Origin: Actomonas sp051209155
GTDB taxonomy: Bacteria > Verrucomicrobiota > Verrucomicrobiia > Opitutales > Opitutaceae
Strand: one strand, 5' to 3'
DNA length: 64,000 bases
Assembly (NCBI GenBank): GCA_051209155.1
Contig: JBPJGB010000002.1
Made by a program: the position numbers and the translations under genes
Notes under the pieces: generated by a model
Database searches by the model: none
Told to the model about the DNA's origin: nothing
What the model saw: only the letters and a program-made list of their open reading frames with translations
Shown here: one piece after another, positions 10,401-17,753 of the stretch
Layout of the letters: each line of letters opens with the position of its first letter
Position numbering within the stretch: the first letter of the stretch is position 1

Positions 10401-10719
10401 GCCGGCGGAGCTCGACGAGGCGGCCCTGCTGGCGGCGCTCTCGCTCGAATCGTGGACCTACCGCGACGCGCCGGATTACGGCTCGGATGAGCTTGGCACC
10501 CGCGACGAAACGATCACGGCGCTGACCCTGAACGAGGAACGCACCGTGCTTACCCTGACGCTCGGCACCACGCTACAACCGCAGGTGCACGAGATGCAGA
10601 CGGCGCGCGTGTATCATCTGGTGCTCGACGGCGCGGCGCTGTGGGGTGAGGACGCTGCTGAGGAACCCGGATTGGAGGCCTACTACACGCTCTACCGCTT
10701 CGCTCCGGCGAACCAATGA
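7477..10719 (+). CDS. Secreted cytochrome c / beta-propeller protein (DUF6797-like)
   Basis: This 1080-residue protein has a clear signal peptide (LLQRWYRVVTVTALVW, cleavage near ASA). An N-terminal beta-sandwich-like region is followed by a c-type haem site C221-x-x-C-H225 (VGCVECHAVGQ) and a cytochrome fold. A long middle region follows, then a C-terminal sugar-dehydrogenase/NHL-like propeller (about 600-960; DTNGDGLADRYEVL, GLRSPAGLAFAPDGRFW). Large haem plus propeller proteins of this design are common in Planctomycetota and Verrucomicrobiota and are thought to be periplasmic, probably oxidising carbohydrates or taking part in electron transfer. The substrate is unknown. The assignment to the DUF6797 group is from memory of that architecture. 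The nuclease-fold gene starts 12 bp downstream and may be cotranscribed. Confidence 0.85.
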   Translation: MPLLQRWYRVVTVTALVWCSVASAADEAPAPLNRWFFNNDAWELQAVDGQDAMVYVGAEDAPQLRSRGEMGDNLVQLSYRLPAGAEGRAVLMMHARYPVPLTGEPEVWHTVRARVRGSRYDEANNKLQDAMILDAVIDGETVLHNQLFAKQDDDSEYEWENGEGPTTLLVTMPGFALRDFEVRRADFEAVTVPEESGGENNFGELIDFVAMGRDSFSSVGCVECHAVGQDDASVKAGPNLWGLFRNVPRDREIADPEGHRFSVTANDTYLHNAVRDPQSELAIAEKAPAIVPVGQPFFPVMVPYTPEVVTDQQIKAIGAYLKTLNPPWQQGPVEYWLTETGPEDYDPMADRFLLLVDQKVRVQRGPMSGVSGRAIHVGQPNRVHYTFDPRVLGIAKLWQGGFLNMAGEWRNRGGGGLKPGYESREIGLGEDGVLIAPLHASGEPVDFSFKEAKYGDVETRLASAYSEIDPLDRLAQEDAAFLGYDRDSADLVASPVFHYRVGRNDITFTLELAGDGATTITLGGHWPEAQAFQLDAAVLTGLEVSAGTVSDGVWTLPAGTALPVTATARIAVVDDPWRPEPSTFVDRVQPLEIAPATAELPAGYTVEDYLPPLDNYGRALLFEALGVDLAPDGTLVVATRTAGIWRIVDGQWHQFAEGLFDSLGVLSEDEHGLVVVAGHKSGLSRISDTNGDGLADRYEVLTDAFSYHGNYHSYVHGPVRDPATGDYFISINLAHNTDNGYYNADGLYMGTAGGYRGWMARVPKTGGFEPYADGLRSPAGLAFAPDGRFWYADNQGEYVGTSKIFLMREGGFFGHPAGLIDLPGMTPESPEIQWDAVKHTKERAVVLLPQVKLANSPGNMAWDTTGGAFGPFGGDMFIGDQTKSVLMRVTTEVVGGIEQGVAIPFAHNLESGIMRPVFLRDGSLLLGQTGRGWQAKGGRIASLQRIQWDGTTVAPAIRDLKATTSGFSVHLTAAAPAELDEAALLAALSLESWTYRDAPDYGSDELGTRDETITALTLNEERTVLTLTLGTTLQPQVHEMQTARVYHLVLDGAALWGEDAAEEPGLEAYYTLYRFAPANQ

Positions 10720-10731
10720 TCCGCCCCGTGC

Positions 10732-11415
10732 ATGAGCCGCGGCGAAACCGATGCCCATCGTGAACTGAAACGTCTCGCGCTCTTGTGGGCGCGAGACCAG
10801 GGCTGGGAGATCGCCGCCGCCGAAGTGCGAGTGCCGAAGAGCGGCTACCGCGCCGACGCCGCGGCGATCGGGCGCGGACCGATGGCGAAGTGCGCCGTGT
10901 TCGAATGCAAACAGGCGCGGGCTGACCTCCTGAAGGACGCGCACGACGATGCGAAAACGCGGCGCCAACTGGCGGCACTGCTCAAGCGACGGGCGAAACT
11001 CGAAGGTCTGCTCGCCACCCACCGCCCGGACCTGCGGCGCGGCGAGTCCTTGTTTCCTGAATACGACGCGTGGGACTTTTCCGGCCTCGAGCACAAGGCT
11101 TACCACGACCTGTTGGCCGAGATCGCGACGGTGCAGGGTCGGGTGCTCGCCGGCACCAAGTTCTCCAAAATGCTCCGCTACCGCAGCGCCGATTTTCTCT
11201 ACCTCGTGGTGGAGGACGACATTTTTGCGGAGACGGAGATTCCGGCGGGTTGGGGACTGCTCGTGCGGGTGGAGGAGGCATTGGAATTGCGGCGGGCGCC
11301 GGCGGCGCTGGATGCGGGGGATGTGCAACGACGTGCGCTGCTGGAAGCGATCGCGCTGAAGGCGACGCGAGTCTTGCTGCCGCTCACACCGCGTGATGAA
11401 CCTGCAACAGAATGA
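10732..11415 (+). CDS. PD-(D/E)XK nuclease-fold protein, MmcB-like
   Basis: This 227-residue protein has no signal peptide. The N-terminal part shows the spacing of a PD-(D/E)XK core: E18-like helix region, YRADAAAIG (Asp), then CAVFECKQARADL, the E-x-K motif followed by a helix. MmcB-type DNA-repair proteins have the same order, with an Asp in RADI and E-x-K-S-S-x-x-D. The C-terminal half is charged and helical (LLKRRAKLEGLLATHRP). A role in DNA binding or repair is inferred from the fold only. It lies 12 bp after the cytochrome/propeller gene, and its stop overlaps the start of the next gene (ATGA at 11412-11415), so those two are probably translated together. Confidence 0.7.
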   Translation: MSRGETDAHRELKRLALLWARDQGWEIAAAEVRVPKSGYRADAAAIGRGPMAKCAVFECKQARADLLKDAHDDAKTRRQLAALLKRRAKLEGLLATHRPDLRRGESLFPEYDAWDFSGLEHKAYHDLLAEIATVQGRVLAGTKFSKMLRYRSADFLYLVVEDDIFAETEIPAGWGLLVRVEEALELRRAPAALDAGDVQRRALLEAIALKATRVLLPLTPRDEPATE

Positions 11416-12128
11416 TGAGTGCCGAGTGGTCGGGGTTTTCTTGTGTCAAGGTGGTGACGAGTTTCGAGGAACTCGTGGCGACACCGTTTGCGGATGGCGT
11501 GAACGCATTGTGCTGGGCGCGACAGCTGGCGGGTGACTTCGTGGAAGTGGCTGCGCAGGTGGTCGCCGTGGCCGGCGACGATGGCATCACGACGCTCGAT
11601 GAAGACGACCTGAGGGCGCTGACTCTGAGCGCGGCGGGCCGGGCGGCGCGCACCGCGCTCGTTGACGATCTGCGGCGACTCACCCGGCACGGACTGGAAC
11701 CGTCGCTCGATTGCTTCAGTGCCTTGAAGCGCGACGAGACTGGCGGGCCGGTATCGACCGATGTGCAGTCGTGGCACGTCGACGCGGCGCCGGTGATCGT
11801 CGACACCTATCTGTGCAGCTACACAACCGCGGCAAGCGAAGGGTTGCGGCCGGAGGATGCGTTGTGGTGTCCGGCGATCCCGGAGGTGCGGGGGGCGTTG
11901 TTGCGCGAATACGGAGGGGCGGACGACGACGGGTTTGCCGCCTACCTGAGCGAACACTTTTACGATCTGCACTATGAAGCGGCGGGCGGCGCGGTGCCGT
12001 TTAACTTCGGATTCGGGAACCTGTGGCGGATCGCCAACCGATGTCCGGGCAGTCCCGTGCCACCGTGTGTGCACCGGGCGCCAAGTCCGCCGGTCGGTGC
12101 GCCGCCGCGGCTATTGTTGATCAGCTGA
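11412..12128 (+). CDS. DUF1826-like protein, possible metal-dependent oxygenase fold
   Basis: This 238-residue cytoplasmic protein resembles DUF1826 proteins. It has a central SWHVDAAPVIVDTYLCSY segment (His-x-Asp at the start of a beta-strand) and a C-terminal PPCVHRAPS (His-Arg-Ser/Ala-Pro). An H-x-D with a distal H followed by Arg is the geometry of Fe(II)/2-oxoglutarate-type dioxygenases, but no activity can be claimed. The start ATG at 11412 overlaps the upstream stop; an in-frame ATG at 11415 is an alternative. Coupling to the nuclease-fold gene suggests a shared function. The frame ends 61 bp before the tRNA gene. Confidence 0.6.
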   Translation: MMSAEWSGFSCVKVVTSFEELVATPFADGVNALCWARQLAGDFVEVAAQVVAVAGDDGITTLDEDDLRALTLSAAGRAARTALVDDLRRLTRHGLEPSLDCFSALKRDETGGPVSTDVQSWHVDAAPVIVDTYLCSYTTAASEGLRPEDALWCPAIPEVRGALLREYGGADDDGFAAYLSEHFYDLHYEAAGGAVPFNFGFGNLWRIANRCPGSPVPPCVHRAPSPPVGAPPRLLLIS

Positions 12129-12189
12129 TTGCGGTCTCAGGAAAAGGCTGGCCCCGCCAGCCGAAGTTCCGCCGAAAGGGAACGAAGGT

Positions 12190-12264
12190 TGGTAGCCCCG
12201 CTGGGAATCGAACCCAGATTAACGGTTTAGGAAACCGCGGTTCTATCCATTGAACTACGGGACC
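12190..12264 (-). tRNA. tRNA-Arg (anticodon CCT)
   Basis: The 75-nt minus-strand sequence folds as a full cloverleaf with encoded CCA. The acceptor pairs GGTCCCG with CGGGGCT (two G-T pairs), with discriminator A then CCA. The D-arm is GTTC/GAAC. The anticodon stem is GCGGT/ACCGT with loop TTCCTAA, which places CCT at 34-36. The variable loop has four bases, and the T-arm is CTGGG/CCCAG with loop TTCGATT. Anticodon CCT reads AGG, a rare arginine codon in GC-rich genomes. No integrase or attachment-site duplication is visible next to it. Confidence 0.96.
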
Positions 12265-12353
12265 ACTGTTGGCGGCGAAGAGAGGCGGACCGGCCGCGAA
12301 GCGCAAGCCGGAAGGCCCCGGGGCCTCAAGCCCGGAACGCGGTCGAGGTCGGG

Positions 12354-13076
12354 TCAGTCGTCGAGGGCCTGATCGATCGCGGCGATGAGGGTTTGGGCTC
12401 GGTCTTCGAAGAGTTGGAGTTCGGGGAGGTAGACTTTGTAGGAAATGAAGTGCCAGGTCGCGACGCGGTTGCGGTAGTCGGGATCGGTCAGCGCGTAGGG
12501 TATGAAGTCTTCGATGATGCCGTCGTGGATGAAGGCCGACCACCAGGGCTTGGTTTCTTTGAAGTAGGTGAAGTTGGCCATGAAGTCGTCGGCGCGGAGT
12601 TTGTCGTCGACGGTGATCTCGAGCTGACGCTCGACGTAGAAGGCGACGATTTCGCCAGCGAGCTCCTGGCGGTCGGCGGGCAGGGTTTCCTTGAAGTCAT
12701 TGAGGAGTTCAAAGCCGCGGGTGTCGAAAGAGACCTCAGGGTAGCCGATAATCAGGAAGGCGTAGCCCTTGTTGGCGGCGTAGTCCTCGGCAGTGAGTTG
12801 GCCGGCGAGGACTTTCTCGGAAATGGGGGCGCGGACGTCGTAGAAGTCCTGCGCTGTTTTGATTTCCTCTAGGTCGTTGAGGAGGTCGGCTTTGACGGTG
12901 GCGAGGATCTGGTCGACGGCGGCGGCGGTCTTGCGGGCCTCGTTCCAGTTGTTGATCGAGACGGCGATGAGGATGCCGGCGACGACGAGGATGATTTCGC
13001 CCAGCGCGTAGCGGAAGTAACCGGATTTTCCGTCGGGGCTTGGGCCGGAGCCCGCGAGGCGTCGGAAGAGTTTCAC
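12354..13076 (-). CDS. DUF6090-like single-span membrane protein
   Basis: This 240-residue protein starts with GTG at 13076. After a short basic N-terminus comes the segment YFRYALGEIILVVAGILIAVSINNWNE, a membrane helix followed by an N-N-W-N-E junction. That pattern is typical of the DUF6090 family. The remainder is a helical, charged extracytoplasmic domain (PISEKVLAGQLTAEDY; RGFELLNDFKETLP). The function of the family is not established. It stands alone between the tRNA gene and a 400-bp non-coding stretch. Confidence 0.78.
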   Translation of the reverse strand: MKLFRRLAGSGPSPDGKSGYFRYALGEIILVVAGILIAVSINNWNEARKTAAAVDQILATVKADLLNDLEEIKTAQDFYDVRAPISEKVLAGQLTAEDYAANKGYAFLIIGYPEVSFDTRGFELLNDFKETLPADRQELAGEIVAFYVERQLEITVDDKLRADDFMANFTYFKETKPWWSAFIHDGIIEDFIPYALTDPDYRNRVATWHFISYKVYLPELQLFEDRAQTLIAAIDQALDD

Positions 13077-13476
13077 GCGGGGAACGTGAGCAGGTTTCCG
13101 GCCGGGGTCAGGCTTGAATTCGAGAGTGGCTTAGATCGCGGATGCCGCCGGCGGCACTGCGGCTGATGCTGAGCGGCAGGATGGAAATTTTAACCACAGA
13201 TTTCACAGATGGCCACAGATCTGGGAGGCAGAGCGTAAGGGAAGGATGGTTAACCGAAGGTAGCGCAGATGAAGCAGACGATGCGGACGCTGAGAGGCCA
13301 CGGTGGTTAGAACGCTGATCTCCGCTGATGGGAGGAGCAGGGGTGAGCGGAGATTAGCGTGCTGCCTTCGTGACTTCACACAGGCAGGAAGGCCTTTGCC
13401 ACATCACTTCCGAACGGACCGGGGTCGACGACCCCGGCTACAGTTGGCGGGTAGGCTGAATTTTTCGGCCTTGCAT
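13077..13476. other. 400-bp gene-free stretch with degenerate intergenic repeats
   Basis: I see no supportable gene here. The region holds a cluster of ACAGAT-type short repeats (TTTCACAGATGGCCACAGAT at about 13197, GCGCAGATGAAGCAGACGATG at about 13264). It also has the hairpin CCGGGGTCGACGACCCCGG (13419-13437) followed by CTACAG. Similar AACCAC- and CCGGCTACAG-type sequences occur at 24031-24142 and 21665-21689 in this window, so these look like dispersed intergenic elements. The hairpin could also weaken read-through from the CRTAC1 gene, but it has no T-tract. Confidence 0.6.
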
Positions 13477-16400
13477 TTACTGCTTCTCAAACAGACGGAC
13501 GGGGCCCATGGCGGTGGCGGTGAGGATGCGCGGAGTTTCGCCCGGGAGCAGGGTCACGGCGCGGGTGTCGCCGGGGACGACGAGGCCGCTGTTGCCGGGC
13601 GTGATGGCGGTGAACTTGCCTTGACCGTCGCCCTTAAAGAGGCGGCCGATGCTGCCGTCGAAGCGGCCCGTGGAAGGTTCCGGACCCCAGTCGTTGCCGG
13701 CGACGAAGAGGTCGGCGTAGCCGTCGCCGTCTAGGTCGGCGTGCACGAAGCCGTGGATGGGCGCCATCTGCGCGGCGGTGGGCAGGGGCTCGAAGACAAA
13801 GGTGCCGTCGGCCTGCTGCAGGTAGACGCCGCTACGGAGTTCGTTGGCTTCCAGTTTCATTGCCTTGCCGAGGAGCTCGCTGTCGAAGATGTCCTGCACC
13901 GGTGCAGCGGCGAAGCGCTCGAAGGTGCGGAACTGGCGCCGCATTTTGGCGAAGGAGTAGGAGAGCTTGCTGCGGCCGCGCATGGGATACAGCTGACCGT
14001 CGGTGTCGTATTGGGCTTCGAGGATTTCGAAGCTGCCCGAGCCGTCGAGGTCGCCGGCGAAGACGGTGGTGGGCTGCTCGGGGCTGGCCTTGTATTTGGT
14101 GTTGAGGCCGACGTTGCCGGCGAGGATGTCGGCGCGGCCGTCGCCGTTGAAATCGGTCACGGCCACGGCGCTCCACCAGCCGGTGCGGTCGGCGAGGCCG
14201 AGGGCGGCGGTGGCGTCGGTGAAGCGGCCGCCGTCGTTGGTGAAGACTTTCACCGGTCCCCACTCGATGGATACGACGAGGTCGGTGTCGCCGTCGGCAT
14301 CGAGGTCGGCAAAGGCGGCGTCGGTGACCATGCCGAGATCGGCGAAGGCGGTGGTGTCGACGGCGGACAGGCCGTTGGTGCCGGTGGTGTAGAGGAAGGA
14401 CTTGGGAGCCTTGGGCCACTCGCCGGGGATAGAACGGCCGCCGACGAAGAGCAGGTTGGTTCCATTGAAGGCCACGGCGTCGGTGCTGGTGCCATCGGTC
14501 AGCGTTTGGCCGAGGGTGAAGTTGCCCTTGCCGTCGCCGTAGTAGACGCGGTCGTGGAGCAGGGCGTCGCCTTGGGCGGGTTCGACGCCGCCGGCGGCGA
14601 TGAAAAGGTCGAGATGGCCGTCGGCGTTGGTGTCGAGGAAGAGCGCGCCGGTATCATCGGCGGCGGCTTGCTTGGACCAGGGTTGGCTGGCGGCGGCGGT
14701 GAAGGAACCGTCGGCGGCGCCGAGGAAGAGTTGGCCGGCCTGGGCGCGGGCGCCGGAGATGAAGACGTCGGCGACCCCATCGCCGTCAACGTCGGCGGTG
14801 GCGACGGCGGGAGCGGTCTGGCCGAGACGGCGGGGGAGCAGACGCTGGCGGGCGAGTTCCTCCAGCGGGTAGGCGTCGCTGGTGTAATCGAGTCCGCGGG
14901 CGGCGGCGTTTTCGGTGTAGAGCGCGTCGGAGAGGTCGGCGTGCAACTGGGCGGGGGCGCGGGTGCCGTTGGCGGCAGGTTGGGTGAGCTGGATCAGGCG
15001 GTTGGCCGGCAGGTCGCTGAAGGTCTCGGTGGTGCCGTCGGGCCAGCGCACGGTGGCGGTCGTGATGGTGTCGTGCTCGCCGAGGCCGAAGACGATGGGG
15101 GCGAGTTCGGAGGAAACGACGCCGCGTTCGCCAAAGTGTTGGCGGATCTGGGTGCCGGCGGCGGTGGTGACGGTGATCTCGGTGCCGATGGCGTCGAGAT
15201 TGGGGGCGCGGCCCTTGAGCTCGAAGACGACGCGATGACCGGTGGTGGTGTCATTGCGCATGACGGTGGGCGGGCCTTCGAGGTTGGCGTAGACGATGTC
15301 GAGGTCGCCGTCGTTGTCGAAGTCGGCGATGGCGCAACCGAACGAGACGCCGGTGTGGTCGAGTCCCCACTCGGTGGATACGTTGGTGAAGCCGAGGTCG
15401 CCGTCGTTGCGGAAGGCGAGGTTGGGCTCGGTGCGGACGGGGGCGTCGCGCCAGACGCGGGCGCGGGCGGTGAGGTTGGGGGCGACGTTCTGTTTGTCGA
15501 CGAGGTCGGCGTCGACGAAGTTGCGCAGCATGCCGTTGGTGTAGAAGAGGTCGGTGCGGCCGTCGTTGTTGAGGTCGGCCATGCGGGTGGCCCAGGTCCA
15601 GCCGGTGGCGTTCATGCCGGTGAGGTGGGCGACCTCCTCGTATTTGTCGGTGCCGGTGCCGAGGTAGACGGCGTTCCACATGTATTGGGGAATGAGTTCG
15701 GCGACGCGTTCCATTTCCCAAAGGCCGCGGCCCATTTCCTCCATGCCGGTCATGAAGCCGGCGCGGGTCTGGTCGCGCATGTCGGCGACGATGAAGTCGA
15801 GCTCGCCGTCGTTGTTGAGATCGCCGGCGTCGGCGCCCATGGAGAAGTAGGTGACGTGGGGCAGGCGCTCGTCGACGACGTCGGTGAAGGTGCCGTCGCC
15901 GTTGTTGAGGTAGAAGCGGTCGGGGGTCTCGAAGTCGTTGGCGACGTAGATGTCGGGCCAGCCGTCGCGGTTGGCGTCGAACCAGATGGCGGTGTGGCCC
16001 TGGGACTTGCCCCAGATGCCGGCGTCGAGGGCGACGTTCTCAAAGGTCGGGTGACCGTCGGGCCCCGGACCGTTGTTGCGCATGAGGTAGTCGGGCTGGC
16101 CCTGGGGGCTGCGGGCGAAATCGAGGATGTTGGTGCACACGTAGGCGTCGAGGTCGCCGTCGCCGTCGTAGTCGGCGAAGGAGGCGTGGACGGAGGCGTC
16201 GCGGAGATCGAGGCCGTAGGCGGCGCCCATCTCGGTGAAGGTGCTGTCGCCGTTGTTGATGAAGAGGAGGTTGGGGGCGTCGAGACGGCAGAGGTAGATG
16301 TCAGGCCAACCGTCCTGATTGATGTCGACGGCGGCGGCGCCGGTCTGGCCGGCGGGATCGTCGGCGACGTCGACGCGGGCGACGGTGGCGATGTCGTAGA

Positions 16401-16731
16401 ACTTGAGGGGGATGCTTTGGCGGTAGAGCGCGTTGGGGCCGTTTTTGGAGACGGCGTAGATGTCGAGCAGGCCGTCGCGGTCGAAGTCGGCCACGGCGAG
16501 GCCGGTCTCGAGGGCACCGAGGGTGTATTCGCGGAAGCGGTCACCCCACATGCGCGGGTCGTTGTAGAGGTTGGGCACGGTGAGCCCGATGGTGGCGGAA
16601 TCGAGCGCGGTGAAGGCGGGACCGTCGGGGTCGGGGGCCGAGCGGTTGACGAGCGCGCTGACCCTCGGGGCGGCCGTGAGCGGTGCGGCGACGAGGGTGG
16701 CGAGGGCGAGGAGGGTAAGATTGCGAGACAT
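13477..16731 (-). CDS. CRTAC1-family secreted protein (FG-GAP/VCBS repeats plus ASPIC/UnbV)
   Basis: The start at 16731 (MSRNLTLLALATLVAAPLTA) gives 1084 residues with a signal peptide. The open frame continues upstream to 17511, but that part is antisense-type sequence overlapping the next gene. At least a dozen calcium-binding FG-GAP loops occur on both halves, for example DFDRDGLLD, DYDGDGDLD, DLNNDGELD, DVDGDGVAD and DLDGDGYAD. An ASPIC/UnbV domain lies near residues 490-580 (EITVTTAAG...; VRWPDGTTETF). The fold is a pair of extracellular beta-propellers joined by ASPIC/UnbV. Binding of a polysaccharide or protein partner is likely, and no enzymatic motif is seen. It is the last gene of the minus-strand haloperoxidase block, and its start is 38 bp from the stop of the membrane-protein gene. 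Confidence 0.92.
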   Translation of the reverse strand: MSRNLTLLALATLVAAPLTAAPRVSALVNRSAPDPDGPAFTALDSATIGLTVPNLYNDPRMWGDRFREYTLGALETGLAVADFDRDGLLDIYAVSKNGPNALYRQSIPLKFYDIATVARVDVADDPAGQTGAAAVDINQDGWPDIYLCRLDAPNLLFINNGDSTFTEMGAAYGLDLRDASVHASFADYDGDGDLDAYVCTNILDFARSPQGQPDYLMRNNGPGPDGHPTFENVALDAGIWGKSQGHTAIWFDANRDGWPDIYVANDFETPDRFYLNNGDGTFTDVVDERLPHVTYFSMGADAGDLNNDGELDFIVADMRDQTRAGFMTGMEEMGRGLWEMERVAELIPQYMWNAVYLGTGTDKYEEVAHLTGMNATGWTWATRMADLNNDGRTDLFYTNGMLRNFVDADLVDKQNVAPNLTARARVWRDAPVRTEPNLAFRNDGDLGFTNVSTEWGLDHTGVSFGCAIADFDNDGDLDIVYANLEGPPTVMRNDTTTGHRVVFELKGRAPNLDAIGTEITVTTAAGTQIRQHFGERGVVSSELAPIVFGLGEHDTITTATVRWPDGTTETFSDLPANRLIQLTQPAANGTRAPAQLHADLSDALYTENAAARGLDYTSDAYPLEELARQRLLPRRLGQTAPAVATADVDGDGVADVFISGARAQAGQLFLGAADGSFTAAASQPWSKQAAADDTGALFLDTNADGHLDLFIAAGGVEPAQGDALLHDRVYYGDGKGNFTLGQTLTDGTSTDAVAFNGTNLLFVGGRSIPGEWPKAPKSFLYTTGTNGLSAVDTTAFADLGMVTDAAFADLDADGDTDLVVSIEWGPVKVFTNDGGRFTDATAALGLADRTGWWSAVAVTDFNGDGRADILAGNVGLNTKYKASPEQPTTVFAGDLDGSGSFEILEAQYDTDGQLYPMRGRSKLSYSFAKMRRQFRTFERFAAAPVQDIFDSELLGKAMKLEANELRSGVYLQQADGTFVFEPLPTAAQMAPIHGFVHADLDGDGYADLFVAGNDWGPEPSTGRFDGSIGRLFKGDGQGKFTAITPGNSGLVVPGDTRAVTLLPGETPRILTATAMGPVRLFEKQ

Positions 16732-16769
16732 GTCTGATGGATGATGGGGGATGTCAGAGGTAAGAGTGC

Positions 16770-17621
16770 TCAGCGGCGGCGGATGTGGTGGAGGAGGAAG
16801 GCGTAGGCGAGGGGGACGCCGTAGCTGCCGAAGCGTTCGATGACTTCCCAGAAGGCATAGCCCGCGAACGGCCAGAGGGACTCGGTGAAGACCTTCCAAG
16901 CGCAGACGAAACCGAGCAGGGCGACGCCCGGGCGCAGCAGCACGGCGCCGGCGAGGGCGAACTCGAAGAGGCCGAGCGCAAACTGGGTTTGGGCGGTGGC
17001 GGCGGGCCAGACGACCTGGGTCAGTTGCAGAAAAACCGGCTTGGCATCGAAGACGTTGCAGCCGGCGTGACCGACCAACAGCAGCGCGGTGGCGCCGCGT
17101 AGGACCCAGCCGAGGTGGTGGACCAGGCGGGTGTTGTCGAGGGCGTCGCGATCGAAGGTGAGGCGGGAGAACAGGCCGCCGCGCCAGCCCGCGAGAGCGA
17201 GCAAGGCGAGGGGCGCGCCGTAGTTGCCGCCGCGTTCGAGAAATTCCCAGATGCCCTCGCCGGAGAGGGGCCGCAGGGCGGCGGTCCAGACAGCCCAGAC
17301 GATGCACCACCAGAAGTTGGCGCGGATGGGCAGGACGAGGGCGAGGATGCCCATGGCGATGTCCATGCTGCCGATCCATGGCATGAGAGGCCAAGCCACC
17401 GATTCCGGAATGCCGGCGACGGCGAAGTAGGGCAGCCAGCCGGCCTTGGTGATGATGCCGAAGGCACCGTGGCCGATGAAACAGCCGGCGGTTGCGATGC
17501 GCAGGATCCACTCGAGGGTGGGGACGGTGGCGCGGGTCGCGGGGTGGCCAGCGGTGGCGGGGTTATAAACCACTCGCTCGCGCTCGCGGCTACCGGGGTG
17601 GGGTAAGGTAGTGGTGGACAT
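16770..17621 (-). CDS. Multi-pass membrane protein with two similar halves, function unknown
   Basis: This 283-residue protein has about eight hydrophobic helices. Each half starts with a similar pattern (LEWILRIATAGCFIGHGAFG and LGWVLRGATALLLVGHAGCN: helix, then G-H-G or G-H-A-G). Each half ends with W-E-x-x-E-R-x-G-x-Y-G-x-P (IWEFLERGGNYGAPLA; FWEVIERFGSYGVPLA). This implies internal duplication of a four-helix, DoxX-like unit. The N-terminal 30 residues are Arg/Thr-rich and poorly conserved-looking. Their DNA contains GGGGTTATAAAC, a motif also found upstream of a haloperoxidase gene, so the true start could be later. It lies between the CRTAC1 gene and a long inverted repeat, probably in one transcript with the former. 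Confidence 0.75.
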   Translation of the reverse strand: MSTTTLPHPGSRERERVVYNPATAGHPATRATVPTLEWILRIATAGCFIGHGAFGIITKAGWLPYFAVAGIPESVAWPLMPWIGSMDIAMGILALVLPIRANFWWCIVWAVWTAALRPLSGEGIWEFLERGGNYGAPLALLALAGWRGGLFSRLTFDRDALDNTRLVHHLGWVLRGATALLLVGHAGCNVFDAKPVFLQLTQVVWPAATAQTQFALGLFEFALAGAVLLRPGVALLGFVCAWKVFTESLWPFAGYAFWEVIERFGSYGVPLAYAFLLHHIRRR

Positions 17622-17646
17622 GGGGGTAGGGGAGCTGGATCTTTAT

Positions 17647-17731
17647 TCTTTCCTCTTTCTCTTTATCTTTCTCCCTGTTGAGCGGACGGCTTTCGGCCCA
17701 CGGGGAGAAAGATAAAGAGAAAGAGGAAAGA
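17647..17731. repeat. Perfect 29-bp inverted repeat (purine/pyrimidine-biased hairpin)
   Basis: The arm 17647-17675 (TCTTTCCTCTTTCTCTTTAT and on to CTCCC) is the exact reverse complement of 17703-17731. The loop is 27 bases, and pairing can extend a few bases inward. One arm is nearly all pyrimidine and the other nearly all purine. It fills most of the 132-bp gap between two same-strand genes. It could be an RNase III processing site, an attenuator or a mobile remnant. There is no T-tract for an intrinsic terminator. Confidence 0.9.
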
Positions 17732-17753
17732 GAAAGAGGTGCGCCTGGGCCGC

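Noticed and set aside
12190..12264. tRNA gene as an integration site of a genomic island
   Set aside because: There is no integrase, no repeat of the tRNA 3' end nearby, and flanking genes look native.
13741..16737. 998-residue plus-strand open frame
   Set aside because: It is antisense to the CRTAC1 gene, with composition typical of a GC-driven shadow (Gly, Val, Glu, Asp) and no domain.
16732..17511. Upstream extension of the CRTAC1 frame
   Set aside because: The translation is Arg/Pro/Leu-rich and overlaps the membrane-protein gene. The signal peptide starts at 16731.
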